58,971 nucleotides of DNA from an uncultured Bacteroidales bacterium (GCA_902799985.1 CADCCR010000015.1:1-58971); one strand, 5' to 3'. Shown: positions 43,215-51,265, numbered from the stretch's first letter. Notes: generated from the sequence alone by a model not told the origin. A program made the numbers and translations.

Positions 43215-43733
43215 TCACCTTTCTCCTTTTACTGTTGCGCCGCTCTGAGCATCAGAACTCTCGGAAAGTTTGTCGTAAGCGGCATTGATGCAACGCAAGA
43301 AGGCGCGGCTTGTGATGGTCGATGCCGTGATGGCATCCACCTCGCCTCCGTCTTTGCTGACGGTCAGGTCGCCTGCCGTCTTGCCGATGATGTCGCCCTT
43401 CTGTCCCTTCTGGAACCAGTCTTGCGCCTTAGCGCCGAGTCCCGGCGTTTCGCTCGACTCGAGCACTTTGTAGCCAAGTATTGTGCCGTCTTTGGCAAGG
43501 CCGACCATGACGGTCAGCGCTCCGCCGAAGCCTTTCGGGTCAGTTATCTTGATGGCTGTGCCTTCCTGACCGTTCAGCACTTGCTGCTCAGCCTCTTTCT
43601 CTTGCTGTGCCTTGAGTGCTTCGATGGTGGGAGCGGTGATGCTGTTGACGTAACCAAGTGCTGCGCCTGCAACGACTGCGATGCCTGTCAGCACGAGAGC
43701 CATGTTGTACCAAGTAGATTCAAGCTTCTTCAT
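43215..43733 (-). CDS. rnfG: Rnf electron transport complex subunit RnfG (covalent FMN)
   Basis: 172 aa from the ATG at 43733, which overlaps the rnfD stop by 4 bp (ATGA) and is preferred over the longer frame to 43781. One N-terminal membrane anchor (NMALVLTGIAVVAGAALGYV) and a periplasmic FMN-binding domain. The predicted flavinylation site is the Thr in DAITASTITSRAF near residue 140. It also has the typical ESSETPGLGAKA segment. It acts with RnfD in electron transfer across the membrane. Confidence 0.94.
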   Translation of the reverse strand: MKKLESTWYNMALVLTGIAVVAGAALGYVNSITAPTIEALKAQQEKEAEQQVLNGQEGTAIKITDPKGFGGALTVMVGLAKDGTILGYKVLESSETPGLGAKAQDWFQKGQKGDIIGKTAGDLTVSKDGGEVDAITASTITSRAFLRCINAAYDKLSESSDAQSGATVKGER

Positions 43734-44701
43734 TTCTTTTCCTCCTTTCTGACGACTTCGCCGAAGCGTGTCGGCTTGCAATAAGTGTTGATGAGGGGTG
43801 TGAAGGCATTCATGATGAGGATGGCGAAGGACATGCCTTCGGGATAGGCGCCCCAGTTACGGATGATGACGGTCAGCAGGCCGATGCAGACGCCGTAGAT
43901 GAGTTGTCCCTTGGGCGTCATGGGCGATGTGACATAGTCCGTTGCCATGAAGCAGGCACCGAGAATCAAGCCGCCGCTCATCAGTACGACATGCGGCATG
44001 GCATAAACCGGGTTGATAGTGTGCATGATGCCTGCAAAGATAGCCACCGTGCCGAGAATGATCTTCCTCCAAAGCATGAAGGCACAGCCCAGCAGAAGCA
44101 GCAAGGCGCTGACTTCACCTAAGGAACCTCCCGTCTGACCGATGAGCATCTCTGTGGCATCGGGCAGTTGGTTGAGGACATTCGGGTCGCCGCTTGAGAT
44201 GGCGTTCTGCATGATGAAGAGTGGCGTGGCTGCCGTCTGAGCATCCGTGTAAGCAGTAAGCTGACCGCTGACGGGCCAGGAAGTCATCTGCACGGGGAAG
44301 CTGATGAGCAGGAACACACGACCGACGAGTGCGGGATTGAAGGGGTTCTGACCCAAGCCGCCGAAGGTCATTTTGCCGATGCCTATGGCAACCAGGGCAC
44401 CGACGATGATGAGCCAAAGGGGAAGATTGCTTGGTAGGTTGAAGCCCAGCAGCAAGCCTGTCAGGATGGCGCTGCCGTCGCAGACGGTGCAGGCAGGGCG
44501 TTTGAGCAGGAACTTCGTGATGGCCCACTCGAAGAAGACGCAAGAGGCCACCGATGTGGCAAGCACGATGGCCGCTCCCAAGCCGAAGAACCAAAGGCTG
44601 GCAAGCAGGGCAGGCACAAGTGCGATGCAGACACCATACATGTTCTTCTGTACGGAGTCGCCTCCGTGAACATGGGGTGAAAGGGATATAATAGGTTTCA
44701 T
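43730..44701 (-). CDS. rnfD: Rnf electron transport complex subunit RnfD
   Basis: 323-aa membrane subunit with about eight to nine hydrophobic segments. VCDGSAILTGLLLGFNLPS near residue 80 and GKMTFGGLGQNPFNPALVGR near 130 are family signatures. The covalent FMN is expected on the Thr in AQTAATPLF near 185. The stop overlaps the rnfG start. Upstream, 36 bp of A/T-rich repeat separate it from rnfC. Confidence 0.95.
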   Translation of the reverse strand: MKPIISLSPHVHGGDSVQKNMYGVCIALVPALLASLWFFGLGAAIVLATSVASCVFFEWAITKFLLKRPACTVCDGSAILTGLLLGFNLPSNLPLWLIIVGALVAIGIGKMTFGGLGQNPFNPALVGRVFLLISFPVQMTSWPVSGQLTAYTDAQTAATPLFIMQNAISSGDPNVLNQLPDATEMLIGQTGGSLGEVSALLLLLGCAFMLWRKIILGTVAIFAGIMHTINPVYAMPHVVLMSGGLILGACFMATDYVTSPMTPKGQLIYGVCIGLLTVIIRNWGAYPEGMSFAILIMNAFTPLINTYCKPTRFGEVVRKEEKK

Positions 44702-44742
44702 TGTATTAATTCTTAATTCTTAATTCATAATTCATAATTATC
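44702..44742. repeat. AATTCTTAATTCATAATT repeat between rnfC and rnfD
   Basis: Two copies of AATTCTT followed by two of AATTCAT fill the whole gap. Same simple family as 13107-13138. No promoter boxes are present, so rnfC and rnfD are probably co-transcribed through it. Confidence 0.55.
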
Positions 44743-46084
44743 GGGCAGCGGCTCTGCTGCGGATGATGCCCATGACGGTGGTCTTGCCGACGCGTATCAT
44801 GTCGAGCAGCGGGCGGTTGCTGGGGCAGGTGAACTGGCAACTGCCACATTCTATGCAGCTTACCACGTCGTTCTTCTCTGCGCCTTCCCAGTCGGCCTTT
44901 GCGCTCATCTTGCTGAGCAGGTAAGGCTCCAGACCCATTGGGCAAGCGCTGACGCACTTGGCACAGCGGATGCAGGGCTGCGGTTCGGCACGACGGGCTT
45001 CCTTGTTGTTCATCAGGAGCAGACCGCTGGAACCTTTCGTCATGGGAACGTCGAGGCTGAGCAACGCCTTGCCCATCATGGGGCCGCCGCCGATAATCTT
45101 GCCTGTGTCTTCGGGCAGACCGCCGCATTCGTCGATGAGCTGCTGGAAGGGTGTGCCAAGTCTTGCCAAGAGGTTGCTTGGCTGCTTCACGCTCTTGCCT
45201 GTGACGGTGATGATGCGGTCGATGAGCGGCTTGTTCTTCATCACGGCCTGATAGATGGCGAAGGCTGTGCCGACGTTCTGTACGACGGCTCCCACATTGA
45301 TGGGGATGGCAGGAGGCGCTGGCACTTGTCGGCCGATGACGGCATCGATGAGTTGCTTCTCGCCGCCTTGCGGATACTTCACCTTCAGGGGAACAATCTC
45401 GATGCCCTCGTTGCCCTTGGCTTTCTCTGTCATCAGCTTGATGGCATCGGGCTTGTTGTTCTCTATGCCGATGAAGCCTTTGTTGACGCCCACGGCCTTC
45501 ATAATGAGCTGTAAGCCAACGAGGATTTCCTCGGGATGCTCCAGCATGAGCCGGTGGTCGGCTGTGAGGTAAGGCTCACACTCCACGGCGTTGATGATGA
45601 CGCATTCAGCCTTGCAGCCCGGTGGGGGCGAGAGCTTCACGTGGCAGGGGAACGTGGCGCCGCCCATGCCGACGATGCCTGCGTTCTTTATCTTTTCGAC
45701 GATGGTCTTGCCGTCGAGTTCGGGACGGTCGCTCAGCTTGACGAGGGTAGTGCTTCTGTCGATGCCGTCTTCCCATTCGTCGCCTTCGACGTCCACATAG
45801 ACAGCCATGCGACGTGTGCCGCTGGCATCGAGGGCAACGTCCACCTTCGATACCTTTCCGCTCACGCTGCTATGGATGGGAGCGCTGACGAAGCCGCCAG
45901 CTTCTGCCAGCAGCGTGCCGACCTTCACCTCGTCGCCTTTCTTGACGACGGGCTTGGCAGGCGCTCCGATGTGCTGGAACATGCTGAAGACTGCCTGCTT
46001 GGGCAGAGCTGCCTCGCGAATGGGGCTGGCAGCAGACAGCTTGTTTTCTGCGGGATGAACCCCGCCTATCTTAAATGTCTTCAT
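44738..46084 (-). CDS. rnfC: Rnf electron transport complex subunit RnfC
   Basis: 448-aa peripheral subunit thought to bind NADH and FMN. N-terminal barrel, then the nucleotide-binding part with GMGGATFPCHVKLSPPPG, an SLBB segment, and two 4Fe-4S motifs near the C-terminus (CIRCAKCVSACPMGLEP and CIECGSCQFTCPSNRP). It shows homology to NuoF, as for the family. It lies between rnfB and rnfD on the same strand. Confidence 0.96.
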   Translation of the reverse strand: MKTFKIGGVHPAENKLSAASPIREAALPKQAVFSMFQHIGAPAKPVVKKGDEVKVGTLLAEAGGFVSAPIHSSVSGKVSKVDVALDASGTRRMAVYVDVEGDEWEDGIDRSTTLVKLSDRPELDGKTIVEKIKNAGIVGMGGATFPCHVKLSPPPGCKAECVIINAVECEPYLTADHRLMLEHPEEILVGLQLIMKAVGVNKGFIGIENNKPDAIKLMTEKAKGNEGIEIVPLKVKYPQGGEKQLIDAVIGRQVPAPPAIPINVGAVVQNVGTAFAIYQAVMKNKPLIDRIITVTGKSVKQPSNLLARLGTPFQQLIDECGGLPEDTGKIIGGGPMMGKALLSLDVPMTKGSSGLLLMNNKEARRAEPQPCIRCAKCVSACPMGLEPYLLSKMSAKADWEGAEKNDVVSCIECGSCQFTCPSNRPLLDMIRVGKTTVMGIIRSRAAAR

Positions 46085-46100
46085 GTCTTATTTGTTTTGT

Positions 46101-46216
46101 GGTTAGGGGTTAGAGGGTATTTTGAGGTTAGGGGTTAGAGGTAAGTGGTTAGAGGATTGTTTGGGATGCTGATTAGGGTCCAAAGGTATTCTCTAACCTC
46201 TAACCTCTAACCACTA
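46101..46216. repeat. GGTTAGAG palindromic element between rnfB and rnfC
   Basis: Left side of GGTTAGGG/GGTTAGAG heptamer-like units, a ~36-nt middle (TTGTTTGGGATG ... CAAAGGTATTC) and a right side of CTCTAACC units; the arms pair. The rnfB stop codon lies at its edge. Two more copies are at 47131-47230 and 49256-49345. Confidence 0.85.
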
Positions 46217-47089
46217 ACTTCCAACCTCTTGTTTAACCTCTTCACTTTTCTCCTTCTTTGGCGGGAAGTTGAAGCCGTGGATGGCTCCCTTCGGGCAGGC
46301 TTCTTCGCACTTGCGGCACATCTTGCACTTCTCGGCGTCGATGTAGGCCAGGTTGTTCTCGAGGGTGATGGCCTCGAACTTCTCGCAGGTCTTGACGCAC
46401 TTGCCGCAACCGATGCACGATGCCTTGCAGGCCTTGTTGGCGATGGCGCCTTTGTCCTTGTTGTTGCAAAGCACGACGACGCGACGTCCCTTAGGCCCTT
46501 TCAGTCGAATCTCGATGATGCCTCGCGGACAAGCCTTTGCGCAGGCACCGCAAGCCGTACACTTCTCTTCATCGACCTCTGGCAGACCCGTCTCGGGGTT
46601 CATGTGGAGGGCATCGAACTGACACTTGGCTACGCAGTCGCCGCAGCCGAGGCAGCCGTAGCCGCAACCTGTCTCGCCCATGCCTGTCATCTGCTGGACG
46701 CGACAGCTCTGTGCGCCGTCAAACTGTGCCAAGCGCGGACGGTTCTCGCATGTGCCGTTGCAGCGAACCACGGCCACTTTGGGAGCGGCTGCAGCAACGG
46801 ACAGGCCGAGGATGTCGGCCACCTGTTCCATGACGGGCTGACCGCCTACAGGACAGAGCTTGCCCTCCAGACTTCCGCCGTCGGCTGCCTTGACGCAGGC
46901 AGCAGCAAAGCCCGAGCAGCCCGGATAGCCGCAGCCGCCACAGTTTGCCTGAGGCAGAACGGCACCAACCTTCGCGATGCGCGGGTCTTCATGCACAGCA
47001 AACTTGTGCGAGACAACATAAAGGATTACCGCAGAGGCAAGTCCGATGAGTCCCAACACACATACTGCAATCAGAATTACATTTACCAT
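46214..47089 (-). CDS. rnfB: Rnf electron transport complex subunit RnfB
   Basis: 291 aa. An N-terminal membrane helix is followed by the Fe-S domain with NCGGCGYPGCSGFAAAC near residue 50, and then several 4Fe-4S motifs (GCLGCGDCVAKCQFDALHM, KCTACGACAKACPRGI, SCIGCGKCVKTCEKFEA, KCKMCRKCEEACPKGAI). It accepts electrons from reduced ferredoxin. The last residues and stop come from the edge of a GGTTAGAG repeat. It is the first rnf gene of the cluster, downstream of rseC. Confidence 0.96.
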   Translation of the reverse strand: MVNVILIAVCVLGLIGLASAVILYVVSHKFAVHEDPRIAKVGAVLPQANCGGCGYPGCSGFAAACVKAADGGSLEGKLCPVGGQPVMEQVADILGLSVAAAAPKVAVVRCNGTCENRPRLAQFDGAQSCRVQQMTGMGETGCGYGCLGCGDCVAKCQFDALHMNPETGLPEVDEEKCTACGACAKACPRGIIEIRLKGPKGRRVVVLCNNKDKGAIANKACKASCIGCGKCVKTCEKFEAITLENNLAYIDAEKCKMCRKCEEACPKGAIHGFNFPPKKEKSEEVKQEVGS

Positions 47090-47130
47090 TGTTGATTTAT
47101 TATTTTGACTAATTTCTTTTTGTTTGTTTT

Positions 47131-47230
47131 GTGGTTAGTAGTTAGGGGTTAGAGGTTAGAGAACAGCTTGGGATGTCGGCTTCGGGACCAAAAGTATTCT
47201 CTAACCTCTGACCCCTAACCACTAACTTCT
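47131..47230. repeat. GGTTAGAG palindromic element between rseC and rnfB
   Basis: Arms GTTAGGGGTTAGAGGTTAGAG and CTCTAACCTCTGACCCCTAA around a ~38-nt middle that ends in AAAGTATTC, like the copy at 46101-46216. The rseC reading frame ends inside the right arm. Confidence 0.85.
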
Positions 47231-47603
47231 AATTTGAACTCAAATTTCCTCCCTATCCTGTCGCGAAGCAGGAAGAGCACTCCGTAATAGAGCACCAGGA
47301 CCAGCAAAGCGGCCAGAGGATGAAGAGAGCTATGGTCATGAGGATGAGCGGTATGACGTAAGCCAGCACGCTTGCACGGAGACCTTGACGGACGGAGCCC
47401 TGCAGCGTGACGCTGTCGCCCACCTTGAGGGTGGGGTAGTGCCCTCTGACATCGATGAGCTTCTCTTTGCTCTCGCTGCTGCGGCAGAGCCCACGAGCGC
47501 TGCAACTACTGCAAGCCGAAGCCTGCAGGATGCGTACGGACACGTTGTCCGCTCCGATGCTTTCCACGATGCCCTCGTGTCGTATGGTCTCAGTATGGTT
47601 CAT
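47215..47603 (-). pseudogene. RseC family protein (SoxR-reducing system), frameshifted
   Basis: From the ATG at 47603: N-terminal domain with the Cys cluster ASACSSCSARGLC near residue 32, a beta-rich middle, and the first membrane helix (VLAYVIPLILMTIALFIL). The frame then leaves register near 47305-47325. The second helix continues in another frame (PLAALLVLVLYYGVLFLL, then RDRIGRKFEF) and stops at 47215. Relatives have about 10 more residues between the helices, so a small deletion plus frameshift is inferred. RseC genes commonly precede rnfB in Bacteroidetes. A TACCTTTG box at 47628-47621 (minus) fits the start choice. Sequencing error is possible. Confidence 0.8.
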
Positions 47604-47700
47604 TTTCGAATAAAGATGCACAAAGGTATGTTTTTTTTCGCGTAATACCTAATTATATTTAATAGGATTTTGCGAATTTGTATAAAAATGACTCAAAGTA

Positions 47701-47730
47701 TTTGCTTTTTCTTCGGAATTTTTAACTTTG
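47701..47730 (+). promoter_or_regulatory. Promoter-like pair in the rseC-ispE gap
   Basis: TTTG (47701-47704), 18-bp spacer, TAACTTTG (47723-47730) followed by CAG. It points right, into an A/T-rich segment with only a short ORF. Confidence 0.5.
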
Positions 47731-47749
47731 CAGACGAAAAAGCCGCATA

Positions 47750-47902
47750 ATGACACCTCATTCGCGGCGTGACATCATCATAAAGATGATTCTACAGAAC
47801 CAGACGAAAGCCTTGATTGGCATAATGCTGCTAAAACGAAAGGAACTGCTTGCAATGTGTCAGTTTCCGAAGTGCCTCAAAAACAACGTCCTCAAGTCCT
47901 AA
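47750..47902 (+). CDS. Possible small ORF, unknown
   Basis: 50 codons starting MTPHSRRDIIIKMILQNQ, 19 bp downstream of a good promoter-like pair. Basic and partly hydrophobic, with two Cys. I recognise no family. It may be a real small protein, the leader of an unknown RNA, or chance. Confidence 0.2.
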   Translation: MTPHSRRDIIIKMILQNQTKALIGIMLLKRKELLAMCQFPKCLKNNVLKS

Positions 47903-48277
47903 AATCTCGAAAAACGCACAAAAATGTCTGATTCTGCTAACATCATGTTGCAGAATGGCCTTTAAATACAGGCTGTATGCCATGTGGGGTGATGGATCAA
48001 CGTATTGATAAATAGAGAGTTCTGTAAGTCCTTTCGATTTAAGCGACTTTTTTGTTTTATTTTTAGAAAAGTGCCACCGCGATGATTTTATTCGATTCTG
48101 GCGAGGATGCCTATAATCAAGTTGTAAGCAAAACTGCTTTGTCGCTTGCAATCTGACATTTCTTTTTGTGTGGATGACAAAGTTCATCCCGATGCCGCTA
48201 TTATGGAAAATCCCATGATTTTATCGCGAATTGGCATAAAGTCTACCGGTTCGCCTCCGTATCTCGCGAAATTTGTG

Positions 48278-48285
48278 TAATTTTG
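48278..48285 (+). promoter_or_regulatory. -7 box of ispE
   Basis: TAATTTTG followed by CAG, 30 bp before the ATG at 48316. Its position makes the longer in-frame start at 48283 unlikely. Confidence 0.55.
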
Positions 48286-48315
48286 CAGACAGAGAACCCG
48301 AATGAACCATCAAGC

Positions 48316-49227
48316 ATGAACAAATCCAACTCCGTTAAGACCGGCTGCAAGATAAACCTCGGCCTGAACATCACAGAACGCCGTCCGGACGGCTACCACA
48401 ACCTGCAAACCATCTTCTACCCTGTGCCGCTCTACGACGAGCTGACGATAAAAAGCCTCTCCCGTTCCCTCCGAGGTAAGGGGGAACCGCAGCAAATCAC
48501 CTCCCTCCCTTTAAGTGAAGAATGTGAGGAAGCTGATGTGCTGACGCTTAGCGGCAATCCGTTGGAAGGCGATGTGCGGAACAACCTCGTCTTGCGTGCT
48601 GTGCGACTGCTCCGTCAGGAGGGTTTCTCTGTTCCGCCGCTGCACATCGACCTGCGCAAGGTCATTCCGAGCGGAGCCGGACTTGGTGGCGGCAGTAGCG
48701 ATGCCGCCTGTATGGTCAGGACGATACTCGAGGAGCAGGCATCCTCGGGCAATGGACAAGATGATTCTGTCTCTTTGGAGCAGATGGAAAAGCTTGTGGC
48801 CAGGCTTGGTGCCGACTGCCCGTTCTTCATCAATCCCCGTCCGTTGTATGCTGAAGGAATAGGTGATGTATTCACGCCTATCACGCTGAACCTGAGTGGA
48901 TGGTACTTGATGCTTGTTAAGCCGGAAGTGTTTGTCTCAACCCGCGAGGCATATGCCGGAGTGCATCCGCATGCGCCTGCATTTTCTTTGCTTGAGACGG
49001 CAGCATTGCCCGTCGAACAATGGGAAGGCAGAATGGTCAACGATTTCGAGGAAAGTATCTTCCGGAATCACCCGTTGCTCGCTGAGATAAAGGCAGAGCT
49101 GTACCGCCAGGGAGCCGTCTATGCTGCCATGAGTGGCAGCGGCAGCACAGTCTTCGGCCTGTTCCGCAAGCGCCCAGAATGCGAACAACTCTTTGCCGAC
49201 CACTTCACATTTGTTTGTCAGTTGTAA
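48316..49227 (+). CDS. ispE: 4-diphosphocytidyl-2-C-methyl-D-erythritol kinase
   Basis: GHMP kinase of the MEP pathway to isoprenoids. 303 aa from the ATG at 48316. N-terminal KINLGLNITERRPDGYHNLQT is the substrate-binding block, the ATP loop is PSGAGLGGGSSDAACM near residue 95, and the C-terminal MSGSGSTVFGLF completes the GHMP set. The ATG at 48316 is chosen because it leaves only a short lead before KINLGLNI and lies downstream of the -7 box. It converges with the YihY gene across a GGTTAGAG palindrome. Confidence 0.96.
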   Translation: MNKSNSVKTGCKINLGLNITERRPDGYHNLQTIFYPVPLYDELTIKSLSRSLRGKGEPQQITSLPLSEECEEADVLTLSGNPLEGDVRNNLVLRAVRLLRQEGFSVPPLHIDLRKVIPSGAGLGGGSSDAACMVRTILEEQASSGNGQDDSVSLEQMEKLVARLGADCPFFINPRPLYAEGIGDVFTPITLNLSGWYLMLVKPEVFVSTREAYAGVHPHAPAFSLLETAALPVEQWEGRMVNDFEESIFRNHPLLAEIKAELYRQGAVYAAMSGSGSTVFGLFRKRPECEQLFADHFTFVCQL

Positions 49228-49255
49228 GAGTGGTTGGAGGCAATTCAAAGTTAAA

Positions 49256-49345
49256 AGAGTGGTTAGGGGTTAGAGGATTGTTATGGTCCTTGTTTTTAGG
49301 AGCCACATGTATTCTATAACCCCTAACCTCTCACCCCTAACCTCT
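49256..49345. repeat. GGTTAGAG palindromic element between ispE and yihY-like gene
   Basis: AGTGGTTAGGGGTTAGAG, a ~38-nt middle ending ACATGTATTC, then TATAACCCCTAACCTCT units. The arms pair. It is the third copy of the element, here at a convergent gene junction, where it could end transcription. Confidence 0.82.
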
Positions 49346-49350
49346 ATAAG

Positions 49351-50625
49351 TTATAAGTCAATAAGCAAGGCATCTTTGCACTCGTTGCGGAGGTTGCGCA
49401 GAGCATCCCATTCGGGTGTTCCTGTCTGCCAGACGAGCGAAGGATTCTCTATGCCGTGCGAGTCGATGCGGCGTATCACCATACCCACTGTGATGCGGTG
49501 GATGTCGATGGCCGGCAGGTAATGCAGTTCGTCGCTCTGTTCCAACGGAACCTCTACGAGCAGCTGCATGTCGGTCAGCTCAGTCAGCAGGATGCCCACC
49601 AGGCTGTCGGGCAGATGTGTGTTGACAGCCAGTCGGTGAGCTGTGAAGGGCTTCAGGCCCGAGGCAAAATGTTTGCAGATACGGCTCATGAGCAAGAGGA
49701 TGAGTGTGTCGCGATAGCGGCGGCTCAGTTCATCGCTGACACGTTCGAAAGCGTATGTCAGCAGGCTCTGGTTGGCATAGCTGAGTTGTGCTCCCAGCAG
49801 ACAGATGCACCATGAAATCTGCATCCACAGCATGAACAGAGGGATGGCAGCAAAAGAACCGTAGATGGCATTGTAGGCACTCAGCTTAATCTGGTAGTGC
49901 ACATACACCCATTCCACAGCCATGAAAGCCGCTCCCGTAAGGATAGCCGGCCAGATGGTGTGCCGCCATTTGACGCGGGTGTTGGGCATCATCTTGAAGA
50001 GCAGCATGAAGATGATGATGGCAATGATGACGGGCGATACATGCAGGAAGAAGGACATCGTGCCCGTGAGCAACTGTGTGTCGGGCAGCAGCGTACGGAA
50101 TGTTGCAAGGAAGATGCTCAGGCCGCTGGTGATGACAATGATAAAGGGCATGAACAGGAAGATGCTGATGTAGTCCGTAATCTTGCGGGAGATGGTGCGC
50201 GAACGCTTGACGTACCAGATGGTGTTGAATGCTTCCTCGACGTTCGAGGTCAGCGAGAGCAACGTATAAAGCAGGAATATCAGGCCAATGCCGATGAAGA
50301 CGCCGCCCTTGGTGTGCTGCAGGTAGGAGTCCACGAAATAGAGAATGGTGTCGACAATGTCGGGATTCCCCGCAAGTGAACTCCTCAGCTTCGTCTCGAT
50401 GATGGCATCGAAGCCGAACCCTCGGGCTATGGCAAAGATGATGGCCAGCACAGGAACGGCTGCCAGCATGCTGCTGTAGGTCAGGGCAGACGCATAGCTC
50501 ATGATATGGTTCTTGTTGATGCACTCCCAGGTGATGACAAGACGCTTCAGCGCACCCAGCCCCAGTCGCTCCATGCGATTGAGGTTCTGCTCATTGACGC
50601 TCCATATATGCTCTAAACTTATCAT
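49351..50625 (-). CDS. YihY/virulence factor BrkB family membrane protein
   Basis: 424 aa from the ATG at 50625 (MISLEHIWSVNEQN); the longer frame to 50730 would run into rnpB and is rejected. About six membrane segments between residues 40 and 290, with the family patterns ALTYSSMLAAVPVLAIIFA, FLLYTLLSLTSNVEEAFN, WPAILTGAAFMAVEWVYVHY and YGSFAAIPLFMLWMQISW. A soluble C-terminal domain of about 130 aa resembles a winged-helix region (LLMSRICKHFASGLKPFTA ... LLTELTDMQLLVEVPLE). The family was once called RNase BN by mistake; its function is unsettled. Confidence 0.93.
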   Translation of the reverse strand: MISLEHIWSVNEQNLNRMERLGLGALKRLVITWECINKNHIMSYASALTYSSMLAAVPVLAIIFAIARGFGFDAIIETKLRSSLAGNPDIVDTILYFVDSYLQHTKGGVFIGIGLIFLLYTLLSLTSNVEEAFNTIWYVKRSRTISRKITDYISIFLFMPFIIVITSGLSIFLATFRTLLPDTQLLTGTMSFFLHVSPVIIAIIIFMLLFKMMPNTRVKWRHTIWPAILTGAAFMAVEWVYVHYQIKLSAYNAIYGSFAAIPLFMLWMQISWCICLLGAQLSYANQSLLTYAFERVSDELSRRYRDTLILLLMSRICKHFASGLKPFTAHRLAVNTHLPDSLVGILLTELTDMQLLVEVPLEQSDELHYLPAIDIHRITVGMVIRRIDSHGIENPSLVWQTGTPEWDALRNLRNECKDALLIDL

Positions 50626-50639
50626 ATTATCTAAAAAAG

Positions 50640-51061
50640 AACAGCGAACCTGTAAGCCGGGTTCTGTATGCCCGTTCTGGCCGAAGCCTTTGCGGGGTGC
50701 TTGCCATTTATCTTGGGGCAGCGTCACCACTGTCCTCTATCGTTCTACCCTCCGGCTCGGACGGACAGCCCTCTCTTTGTATGCGCCGGTATACATGAAC
50801 TTTCAACTCCCGGAGTGCACAGCACCGACATCACTGCCGGCCTGGTGAGCTCTTACCTCACCTTCTCACCCTTACCTGCACACGGGCGGAGCAAGTATTG
50901 CTACACCTGGAAGCAGGCGGTTCTTTTCTTCTGCACTGACTGACCCTTGCGGACCTCTTCCTGTTAGGAAGCGGGATGTCCTGTGTTGCCCGGACTTTCC
51001 TCTCGCCTGCAACACCGCAAAGGATGTAGCGGGCCAGCGGCAAGCCGGTTCGCTGCTTTTC
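50640..51061 (-). ncRNA. rnpB: RNase P RNA (class A)
   Basis: Catalytic RNA that matures tRNA 5' ends, about 420 nt. The conserved 5' core GAGGAAAGTCCGGGC (near 51005-50990) and the 3' core (ACAGAACCCGGCTTACAGG, near 50670-50652) are present. The terminal stem pairs GCAGCGAACCGG-type sequence at the 5' end with GGTTCGCTGTTCT at the 3' end, followed by a T run (50637-50632) that would end transcription. A precise promoter sits just upstream (51067-51097), placing +1 near 51061. The downstream gene is the YihY protein. Confidence 0.95.
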
Positions 51062-51066
51062 GTGGG

Positions 51067-51097
51067 CAAAGTTACAAATGTTAATTCAAAATTCAAA
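51067..51097 (-). promoter_or_regulatory. Promoter of rnpB
   Basis: Minus-strand TTTG (51097-51094), 19-bp spacer, TAACTTTG (51074-51067), about 6 bp before the predicted 5' end of RNase P RNA. A textbook Bacteroidetes promoter. Confidence 0.85.
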
Positions 51098-51187
51098 ATT
51101 ATTAAATTCAAAAATGACAAAAGAATGAAGAAAACAACCTAATGTATCGTAAAAGTAAGCATGAAAGCATATTAATTAAGGTTTTGT

Positions 51188-51218
51188 TTTGCCATATTGT
51201 GAAAAAATGCTAAATTTG
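51188..51218 (+). promoter_or_regulatory. Promoter of the first BspA-like gene
   Basis: TTTG (51188-51191), 19-bp spacer, TAAATTTG (51211-51218), 48 bp before the ATG at 51266. Confidence 0.83.
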
Positions 51219-51265
51219 TGGCAAACTAACAATAAACACATTATTATCTGTAAAACTTTATTATT

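Larger units (their letters stand above)
47622..48315. other. A/T-rich intergenic region, rseC / ispE
   Basis: About 690 bp, clearly poorer in G+C than the surroundings. It holds a rightward promoter-like pair (47701-47730) with a 50-codon ORF behind it, a leftward 118-codon frame (47831-48187) with no recognisable family and low-complexity Lys/Ser content, and a TAATTTTG box before ispE. I find no tRNA or known RNA motif. It may be the remains of an inserted element. Confidence 0.5.

Noticed and set aside
41855-47089. Na+-translocating NADH:quinone reductase (Nqr) instead of Rnf
   Set aside because: RnfB with its multiple 4Fe-4S motifs and RnfC with two 4Fe-4S motifs are specific to Rnf; no NqrA or NqrF is present.
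47831-48187. 118-codon leftward frame as a gene
   Set aside because: No recognisable family, Lys/Ser-rich low-complexity content and no promoter or plausible start context; kept only as a note on the intergenic region.
50626-50730. Longer N-terminus of the YihY protein
   Set aside because: The extension is antisense-free but overlaps the 3' part of RNase P RNA on the same strand; the ATG at 50625 gives the normal start.
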